From contig BSBK01000970.1 of NCBI GenBank assembly GCA_027943335.1, positions 3,581,501 to 3,645,500 of the forward strand: DNA of 64,000 nt, written 5' to 3'. The notes beneath the pieces are model-generated. The model saw only the letters and a list, made by a program, of their open reading frames with translations. It was not told the origin of the DNA and searched no databases. This DNA comes from Chamaecyparis obtusa (taxonomy: Eukaryota; Streptophyta; Pinopsida; Cupressales; Cupressaceae). Both the position numbers and the translations under genes were made by a program. Positions 56,480 to 64,000 of the stretch are shown here, piece after piece; position 1 is the first letter of the stretch; each line of letters starts with the position of its first letter.

Positions 56480-57495
56480 CTAGAGGTCTACAAACTTCAT
56501 TGTAATGTATTGCACTCTCTCCTCTTCATTCATTCTCAAGAACCCTTTGGCTCTTTCAATTTCAGCCATGAAGGTGTCATATGCCTTTAGCATAGTGCCT
56601 TGACTCAAATCAGGGATGCCTTTAAGGGCCTCATACACACTATCTAAGATAGAATCTGAATCTGAATTATCCACTTTGATAACAAGAGGCAAACAGAAGT
56701 CCTCTTGTTTTCTTTTCATAGCATCACAAAGCACATCCCACGAACTAGCCACGGTTGCCTTCTTCATCTTTCCCCTCCTTGCTGATGATGTTGAAGGATT
56801 TGGCTTACTACTTGCACTTGATTGATTGGAATGATATAATTCATCATCCAAATCAGTTGTAGTGTTAAGAGGTGTACTCATAGGGACATCCTCATCACAA
56901 TCCACGTAGGCAGACCCATCCATATTGGGCCCTTCTTCTATCTCTTGTGCAGTAGTAGTTGCAGTACCTTCAACTATGTCATTGACCACAATGAAGGCTA
57001 GGTCATTGTAGTACTAGAAGGGTTGTCTCTTATACACTTTGGCACTTTCGAATTCTTTTCTCTACATGTTGTCATGATGAATAAATTAGATCTATGTCTT
57101 GTATCTAACTTAATAAGAAGAAAATGTTGCTTAGACCAAATATTCAAAAGAGCATGTTACCTTTAGAAGCTCCTCCCACACCATGTCATCAACATCCACA
57201 CATTGAGTAGCCTCATTCCATGTAAACCCACTCATATTCTTTAACTCACTCATAACTCTAACCCCTTTGATAGATTGAGGTTCATCTCAGCATTGAACTT
57301 CCTCTCAATGGCGATCCAAGCTTCTTTTTTGAAGCCCCCTTTGCCTTTCCTTCCTAGGTGAACTTGCTTGTGGAGCAAGTTTAGGAACTTTTCTTCCATT
57401 TCTCTTGTCCACATAACCTTCTTGGAGGAAGAAGTTGACTGGCTTACTTGAACCTCATCCTTCATGGACATCATGAGTTCTGTGAAGGACATCAC
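56480..57495 (-). pseudogene. Myb/SANT-like DNA-binding protein of the Harbinger element, copy B
   Basis: Exon 1 (57495-57161) starts with SFTELMMSMKDE and contains the trihelix start KKVMWTREMEEKFLNLLHKQV and FKKEAWIAIERKFN. About 40 bp corresponding to the third-helix region of copy A are missing after LNLSKG, shifting the frame. GFTWNEATQC is recovered after it. The donor GTAACA is at 57160. Exon 2 (about 57061-56480) has one stop near its start, then is open: NDIVEGTATTTAQEIEEG, an acidic region, KMKKATVASSWD and an intact tail to the stop. It is the same gene as 18145-19219 and would provide DNA binding for the transposase. Confidence 0.8.
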
Positions 57496-57670
57496 CTACA
57501 CCACCTGTTATATGCAATCATTAGCTACATGCAAATGAGAATGGATATTAAAGAAAGAGTCATACAATAGTGGCATATAATCCAAAATATTGTATTTATG
57601 CATGATATCCAGCAATATGTAATATATTTCTTTATTATCCATTCTCATTTGCATGTAGCTAAGTATGCAT

Positions 57671-57790
57671 GTATATATGGTCTACTATGTTCACACAGTT
57701 TATATATGGTCTACTATGTTCATTCAATATTGTATTCTTGAACATTTTATATATGGTCTACTATGGTCTACTATGTTCATTTAGTATTGA
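57671..57790. repeat. TATATGGTCTACTATGTTCA repeat cluster
   Basis: Four copies, some partial, lie within 120 bp, with one more copy at about 58937 beyond a non-coding gap. Confidence 0.8.
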
Positions 57791-58589
57791 GCAATTGTAT
57801 TCAAGGATCCAACTCAGCTAAGACAAATAGGGATAGTGGATGAATTCATCGCTAAGTCATCATATAAAATACCCAGGAAAGACATTGAATGGTTAACAAA
57901 GTTTTAAATCATTAATTAAAATATAATTTCCAAAGAAAACATCTTATCTCAAACATTTTAAATGCAGTGTATACTAGTTTTCTTTAACAAATCTTATTCC
58001 CTCTCTCTCAAAACATCTTATCCCAAACATTTTAAATTCTAGAAAGGCCAACACCTTGGCCGCACCATGGCCTTCTGTATAAAAAATCTGATGCCCCTGG
58101 TTACTTGCAACAATGTAGACAGTGGTCATATGCTAAGAGTTGCATAACTTGCAGACAAATTAGTAGGCCATACAACTCCACATCCAAATGTAGGGTGTGT
58201 GATTGCACGAGGTTCGAAGGTTGTTGCAGAAAGTTTTTTGTATGGGTGGGGAATGAGGGCCACATAAATAAAAGCTCTTGAATAGGAAAGAGAGCTTGCC
58301 AAAGGGAGCATGGCTTATGTGAACTTGGAGCTTGGTGATTGCCATGACAATGACAACCTTGTTAATGCTCTTATACAGGCTTGTGTTTTTTTCCCTTTTT
58401 TTTGCAAAATTATTGTTAATTGTAGGAAATTTAGTATAGAAATGAGTCTAGAATTGTTGCTTAAGTATATGTATAAATCTAGAATAAAACACGTGACACA
58501 ATTGTATTGATTTGTGAGGTATGAACAACTATATATGAGAAAGGATCTCTCTATATTCAACTCAAAGGAAATAACTTGCTACCTTTCCA
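57791..58589. other. Harbinger B interior, no gene seen
   Basis: Non-coding between the Myb-like gene and the palindromic array. A repeated CAAACATTTTAAAT segment occurs near 57952 and 58025. Confidence 0.5.
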
Positions 58590-58945
58590 AAGAATTTTAG
58601 AAAGAGTTATAGGGATAGATGGGGAACAATATTGAATCAGTGTCTTGAGCAACTGAATCATTGTGCAACAGAATGAATACTGATTCAATGTGCAAAAAAA
58701 TGAACACTGATTCAGTGTGCAATAGAATGAACAATACAAGACACTGATTCAGTTGCTCAAGAATGATGATAAGTGGTATTCTTGAGCAACTGAATCAGTG
58801 TGCAACATGTGAACACTGATTCAGTGTTCATTCTGTTGCACATTGATTCAGTGTTCATTCTGTTGCACACTGAATCAGTGTTCATTCTATTGCACATTGA
58901 ATCAATGTTCATTCTATTGCACATTGATTCAATATTGTAATTATA
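58590..58945. repeat. Array of ACTGATTCAGTGT palindromes
   Basis: Ten or more copies of CACTGATTCAGTG-type palindromes are separated by TTCATTCTATTGCACA, or its complement in the left half, giving a period near 31 bases. The orientation switches near 58755, so the whole array can fold on itself. It resembles in style the CACTGATTNTCAGTG array beside transposase A. Confidence 0.85.
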
Positions 58946-59404
58946 TATGGTCTACTATGTTCATATAGTTGTACTATATATGCTCTAGTATATATGCTCT
59001 AGTACATCTTCCACATGAAAAGGTGGAATTGGAATTTGATGGCCAAATTACTATTGTCTCAATCCCCATTTAGAAGACAAAGTGTCAAACAAGATACACA
59101 CATTTCAAAGAGATCAAAATCAAAGAACAGTAAGCATGAATGTTAATCAAAGAGAAATCAGAGTTACAAATCATACACATGCTTCATTTCTTTCAAAGAA
59201 TTTTATATATGTAAACTATGAGAACACATGATTTGAGCATCAACATTAAAACAGTATGATTGATCTTCATCATGTGGTACTCCTTGGTGTATTCCATTTA
59301 TATTTCCTAATGCAACATGGCTTACAAATTCAAGAGGCATAGACAATAACCAGCTAGGAATGAAAGCACATTAAAGAACAAAGAAAGGTCTTGTAAAACT
59401 ACAA
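58946..59404. other. Spacer downstream of transposase B
   Basis: No gene is seen. It contains the motif GATCTTCATCATGTGGTACT followed by CCTTGGTGTATTCC at about 59262-59295. Confidence 0.5.
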
Positions 59405-59754
59405 CTATTCTCTACATCTATGGTCTTCCCACATCCTACTTGCTATATCATCTCCAAAGTTCCCCGAATCATCCCTATCATGCTGACTCAACCCATATGT
59501 CTCAAGTATTGGTACATTTATCCCATCACGATCATCGTCCTCTTCAATAACCACTTCGGATGGAACACCATCCTCTATAGTAATGAAGTTGTGCAGTATG
59601 CAACATGCCAAAATAATACATGCTTGTGTCGTGATTGGATACTACGTTGCATGCCTCAGGATAGGAAAACGCTGTTTCAAAATGCCAAATGTATGCTCTA
59701 TTACATTTCTAAGAGAGGAGTGTTGGTGGTTAAACAACTCTTGTGGGATGTTTA

Positions 59755-60137
59755 TGTTAGAGTAATAAAGTGTTTACTAATTAATTGAATCATATTGATT
59801 TAATTATTCGGTCACTTATTACCTCTTTCTACTTAAGCTAAACTTTAGGCATATAATAATTAATTACTTTATTAATTATTATTATGCAACCTAGGGTTTT
59901 ACCTTTTTAGGGTTTCTAATCTCCTTTAATAAGGATGGATCTCATAACACTTTGTAACCTTTTTCTAACATTTCATTATTGATTGCAATTTTTGTTTTTG
60001 CACATCAAGGATTTCTCCTCTCTTAGGGATCAATGCATTTAGGCCTCCATAGCTGTTTGCTTCTATCTCTTTCTGTGACAGGTGTTTGCATGCAGGTGTT
60101 CTTGGGAGCTATGGGTTGTTTTTCATCAACTCCATCA
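59755..60137 (+). repeat. 5' LTR of the non-autonomous element
   Basis: TGTTAGAGTAATAAAG to CAACTCCATCA, 383 bp. Confidence 0.93.
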
Positions 60138-60149
60138 TGGTATTAGAGC
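60138..60149 (+). other. Primer-binding site of the non-autonomous element
   Basis: TGGTATTAGAGC directly follows the LTR. It is one base different from the standard initiator tRNA-Met site. Confidence 0.85.
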
Positions 60150-62650
60150 TTCAGATCTTCTTGCCTCTGTCCTCTTCCTGAGAGATTCGACCGTGTTCGT
60201 AAGATCTACATTTTTAGAGAGGGTTTCCTGTCAGATCTAGAGGGACCTATTTTTTTGGTCATCTTGGCTTCAAACAGACCTCATGATTGCATTCAAAGCA
60301 TCCAAGAACCCCAAGATCCATATAAAATTTGTCCAATTTGGACACAGTTGGAATCTATGAGAAAAAAATTTTGTAATCGGCCCCAGCACGGATCCTGAGG
60401 CAATCAGTATTTTTTAGAGCACTTTTGGCCCAAACGGACCTCACGATTGCGTCTAAAAGGCCTGAGATAGTTAAAAACCATATAAAACTTGTCAATTTTG
60501 GACAAGTTTCCATTTGAGGCAAAAAAAATTTACGTACTAGGGCCATCGAGGCTACTGTACGACAATTGTTAAAAAAATATATAAAAAAAAGGTTTTTTGG
60601 CACGGCTGCCAAGTGGCCACCCAGGTGCCACCCCACAGCCTCCCACCGGCCACTGCGTCCACAGTGCTACCGTAGTCTACGGCGCCCCCTGCTCCGCTGC
60701 CGCCGCCCGTGCCGCTCCGCCAACGTCACTTCACCGCCATCCAGCTCCGTTGGGCCCCTGGTCACCCATGTGACCAGTTCTATTTCTTTAAGCCCCAAGA
60801 CTACTTAGAGCTATGACAGCCTTTTGGCCATCAATTTTAAGCTTGCATTTTGCTGACGTTAGCATACATTAGCAGTCTTTGCACCATTTTTTGGTTTTTT
60901 TGGAGGTACTTGGGCCTTTTTACGCATATCTCGAGCATCTAGGATCATAATTGGGCGTGCGATATATCATTGGAAAATTGGTTCCGAGCTTGATCTAAAT
61001 TTGTTGGTATGGTTTTGAGATTTTTCCATTTTGATGCTCTTTTTTTCTGTCAAAGTCAGATGTTTTCTATGATTGTGGCATTTTAGACCTCCTGCCTTCC
61101 GGGATTCGTTTCTCTTGCATCTGGGCTTCGTTTTTGGAAAACAAGATATTTCCAGAAAGCTCTTTCTGAGATTTTAATAGATTTGATGGTTTCATGTGGT
61201 TTTTTTTCCTTTTTTTGACGTCACCCATCCTCATATCCTTGCAGACACCTTCTTTGGGCCCTCCAGCGTAGCTATTGGTTTTTTGCTCATATCTTGAGCA
61301 TACGGTGTCAAAATTTGGCAAACAAGATATCGTTGGAAAGCTGATTCTAAGATATTTCCAGATCTAGAGGTTATATTTTCTTCTTTTATTTTTTTGATGG
61401 TGTTTTTCTCTATCAAAGCCAGATCTTTAGTTCTGCACTCCGGGAGCTCTATCTTGCACATCCGGACTCCGTTTTCAAAAAATGATATATTGTTGGAAAG
61501 CTTGTTCAGAGATATTTTTAGTACTATAAGTCATTTTTCTAGATTCTTCTCCAAGTTCATTTTATTCAGATTCTTTCTTTTTTGCAGTCTGGTGGATATC
61601 TTGATTGTTTCAGGTCCTGGGATCTCTTCCCTTTGAGGGATGGCTCATCTTAGGCTGTTCTTTTATTTTAGTAGCCTTTGATCTTCTTTGAGCAGTGTAT
61701 ACTTCACTTTTGTTGCATTCTTTTATGCACACACACTGAGATAAAGTGCCATTCTATTGCTTTGATGGGATCTTGCACATGTTCGTGTTATTTGTACTCG
61801 CACTCCATTATAAAGTTCCAAGGGGGTTTGATGTTTGCCTTTGTTTGCCATATTCTTTTGTCATGTGAGCATTCATCCAATGGCATTAGCCTCAGGTATC
61901 TCTATATGTGTTTTCACTCTCTCTGCACATTCGATGTTTCAGATTCATCTTCATCATGCAGTTCATATTGGATGATCTTTTCAGTGTACCTGTCATTACT
62001 CCCTTGTCAGCAGTATGGGGGGGTTTCTACTATTGGTTCTACTACTTCCTTGGTTTGATAGTGTGAGCTATGTATTCAATATTTGATCCTATGTACTAGG
62101 TGGTTGCAATGGCTGGGTACCTATGCATTTCGATGAGATGGATCATTTACCATATGGACACTCTTTTCTTTCCTATTTTTGGATGCACTCTTCCAGCTTT
62201 GATTGATCAACTCTTCAGGCTTTTGGTGTTATGCCATTTGTATCTTCGAGTTCAGGTGTTTGCCTTTGTTTGCCTCCTGATTCAAGTAGTGTTATTTGAG
62301 GGAACTCATGCAAATTATAATCTTCTCTACCTGGTCATATTTCATTGGAGGATCTTCAGATCATCAGTTTCTTCTTGACAGAGTTTGCAGTTTCTTGCTT
62401 CAGTGATGTTGTACATGTTCATCTTTGTTCCTATTTTCTGGAACATTCCTAATTTTGGAGGCTTCTTCAGTCCTTAAGATTAGTCTTTGTCTCTTTTTGG
62501 AGTAGAGTTTTTCCCATGTGGTTTTCTCTATTTCTCCACTTTGTAGAGACTCTCTTTTGTACTTGGGTACCTGATCAAGCCTTTTTTGTCAGGACCCATT
62601 TGCTTTCAGTAGTTCTTTCTAGGTTTTTAGCTTCTCCCAAAGTTTATCTT
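60150..62650 (+). other. Internal region of the non-autonomous element
   Basis: It has no recognisable retrotransposon gene. Three parts stand out: a GC-rich block (60598-60782), a set of degenerate repeats with ATATCNTTGGAAAGC-like boxes (60930-61520), and a T-rich part (61640-62650) with short hydrophobic frames at 61678-62058 and 62100-62378 that I cannot assign. Confidence 0.6.
60598..60782 (+). other. GC-rich block
   Basis: A Pro/Arg-rich frame (60566-60808) comes from a run rich in CCGCC and CCACC, in strong contrast to the AT-rich surroundings. It could be captured host exon sequence or a structured leader. There is no homology I can name. Confidence 0.5.
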
Positions 62651-62659
62651 AAGGGGGGG

Positions 62660-63042
62660 TGTTAGAGTAATAAAGTGTTTACTGATTAATTGAATCATAT
62701 TGATTTAATTATTCAATCACTTATTACCTCTTTCTACTTAAGCTAAACTTTAGACATATAATAATTAATTACTTTATTAATTATTATTATGCAACCTAGG
62801 GTTTTACCTTTTTAGGGTTTCTAATCTCCTTTTATAAGGATGGATCTCATAACACTTTGTAACCTTTTTCTGACATTTCATTATTGATTGCAACTTTTGT
62901 TTTTGCACATCAAGGATTTCTCCTCTCTCGTGGATCAATGTGTTCAGGCCTCCATAGCCATTTGCTTTTATCTCTTTCTATGACAAGTGTTTGCGTGCAG
63001 GTGTTCTTGGGAGCTGTGGGTTGTTTTTCATCAACTCCATTA
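62660..63042 (+). repeat. 3' LTR of the non-autonomous element
   Basis: TGTTAGAGTAATAAAG to CAACTCCATTA, 383 bp, followed by GTTTA. The final CA of the 5' LTR reads TA here. Confidence 0.93.
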
Positions 63043-64000
63043 GTTTATAGGGTTTTCTCTTGAAAACTTCTTCAGGTGGTAATGTGTACATCGATAAGGT
63101 GCAAGAAATCTTGGTACATTTGGATATCCAACATTGACTAAATAATATTTTCCTACAAAATAACATATATTGTTAAACTGTGAAATATTGACACCATCAA
63201 ACATTTATCATTTTCTTCAGTAAAAATACAGTGTGAAATGGCATACCAGAGGAACTACAAGCAGATCAGCTCTAGCGAGAGCTGAAGCTAGAACATGGTT
63301 ATCTGCAGTAGACCCTTCCCAACCAACAAGAATGTATTGAAACTTATAATCAAAAGAAGAGACAACCATAATATTTTGTGACAAGTTCCCTTTTCTATCC
63401 TGATATTTACCTTGTAAGTCGACATCAATAATGACTGGTATATGGGTTCCATCAATTGCTCTAACACAATCCTATAGAAAGAAAAATTGTAGTCAAGAAA
63501 CATGTAGTAATAAGATTATCACTAAGGAAAATAAATTTGTAGCACTAGGGGGTTTACCTTGAAGTAAGGATCGAAACGGTCCTTCCCACTAATTTCAGGA
63601 GGATTTTTTGGACTAGGTGGTATGAAATAATCTGCATGGAGTGTTAAGATAGTCGTCAAGGCCTTGTGGAAGTATCATCTTATTGTCTCTCTGGAGTGAC
63701 CAAAGTTGTGGGCAATCTTACAATTCCTCAGATTGTGGCCAAGGGTGTGGAGGAACATGACTAATTGTTCTTCTAACATTATGCTCATCATATCTAATAG
63801 GCTTCCTTTTTGCCTTACAAGATTGGCTAGCCGAAAGAAGGTTGTTGCACTCATGTGAATTTAGTCATGACAATGCACCTCATTCGAATGAATAATGCAT
63901 TTATAAAAACCACTTCCATCACTTCTTTCGTTACACTTTGTTTGCCTACCTTGAAGCATAGACACCACTTTGGCTACTCCAAGGACAGCAAGAATAAGTA

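Larger units (their letters stand above)
59755..63042 (+). mobile_element. Non-autonomous LTR retrotransposon (large-derivative type)
   Basis: Two 383-bp LTRs (59755-60137 and 62660-63042) flank a 2.5-kb internal region. There is a primer site TGGTATTAGAGC at 60138 and a polypurine run AAGGGGGGG just before the 3' LTR. The target duplication GTTTA is exact (59750-59754; 63043-63047). No gag or pol motif was found internally, so it depends on another element. By eye the LTRs differ at about 21 of 383 positions (5.5%). Confidence 0.92.
50620..64000 (-). mobile_element. PIF/Harbinger-type transposon, copy B (runs off the right edge)
   Basis: In mirror image it carries transposase (beyond 64000 to 59405), Myb-like gene (57495-56480) and GRF/membrane gene (51666-51136), all minus. 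It ends at 50620 with GGCTCGTTTGG next to TTAAA. The block TTTGGACCGTTTGGTTGACC (50723-50742) is shared with the end of copy A. It is disturbed by a solo LTR (52593-53575) and an LTR element (59755-63042). Gene order, spacing from GRF to terminus (516 bp here, about 573 bp in A) and terminal sequence all agree with copy A. The 5' end is outside the window. Confidence 0.7.
59405..64000 (-). pseudogene. PIF/Harbinger transposase, copy B, interrupted by an LTR element
   Basis: Exons on the minus strand: exon 1 from beyond 64000 to 63558; exon 2 63471-63247; exon 3 63152-63048, continuing after the inserted element at 59754-59405. Catalytic motifs are Asp in RAIDGTHIP, Asp in TADNHVLA, and Glu in RNVIEHTF. 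The YLVNVGYPN and RFLAPYRCTHYHL segments and the DGINVPILETYGLSQ tail match copy A. Stops: a TAA before IHMS (same place as in copy A), a TGA in ETIR*YFHK, and a TAG in RHAT*YP. It is better preserved than copy A around exon 2 but split by 3.3 kb. Confidence 0.88.

Noticed and set aside
61678..62378. Two hydrophobic frames in the non-autonomous LTR element as membrane proteins
   Set aside because: T-rich sequence gives hydrophobic translations by chance. There is no start context, no conservation evidence and no known motif.

Overview
The window is plant nuclear DNA, probably from a gymnosperm such as a conifer. This is inferred from an RPW8-type NLR gene with GT-AG introns, Tat/Ogre-like and chromodomain Ty3 elements with plant-type primer sites, PIF/Harbinger transposons, and long AT-rich, gene-poor spacers. 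No bacterial, organellar, rRNA, tRNA or CRISPR feature was seen. One gene looks like a host gene: a helper-type RPW8-NB-ARC-LRR gene at 44679-48222 (minus). Almost everything else is transposon-derived, much of it nested.

Layout. (1) 1-12058, minus: a decayed Tat/Ogre-type Ty3 element with gag, protease, G-patch-like linker, RT, two RNase H domains and integrase. Its 5' LTR (11026-12058) is present and its 3' LTR lies beyond the left edge. It sits in a 1.2-1.5 kb repeat, R1 (12059-13533), whose second copy R2 (43069-44280) preserves the uninterrupted target. (2) About 15.0-41.67 kb, plus: PIF/Harbinger copy A, with transposase (16143-17473), Myb/SANT-like gene (18145-19219), and a GRF-zinc-finger plus membrane-helix gene (40605-41093), ending in a TIR-like end at 41666. 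It is split by an 18-kb Tat-like element (19534-37628), whose integrase is in turn split by a complete 6.4-kb chromodomain Ty3 element (26678-33035). (3) 44.7-49.4 kb: the NLR gene and a duplicated upstream block. (4) 50620-64000, minus: Harbinger copy B with the same gene order in mirror image. It holds a solo LTR (52593-53575), and its transposase is cut by a 3.3-kb non-autonomous LTR element (59755-63042) with a perfect target duplication.

Most interesting observations. Both Harbinger copies carry the same three co-directional genes, transposase, Myb-like and GRF-TM, the last one 0.5-0.6 kb from the terminus. This suggests a three-gene Harbinger lineage with an accessory GRF/membrane protein. 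Second, the inner chromovirus has LTRs about twice as diverged (about 5.6% by eye) as those of the element it interrupts (about 2.9%). That reverses the expected age order and could mean that the composite moved as a unit. The 18-kb element also carries an unrecognised Pro/Ser-rich reading frame of about 595 codons joined to a gag start, in place of the RT region.

All alignments and difference counts were made by eye. No database search or transcript evidence was available.
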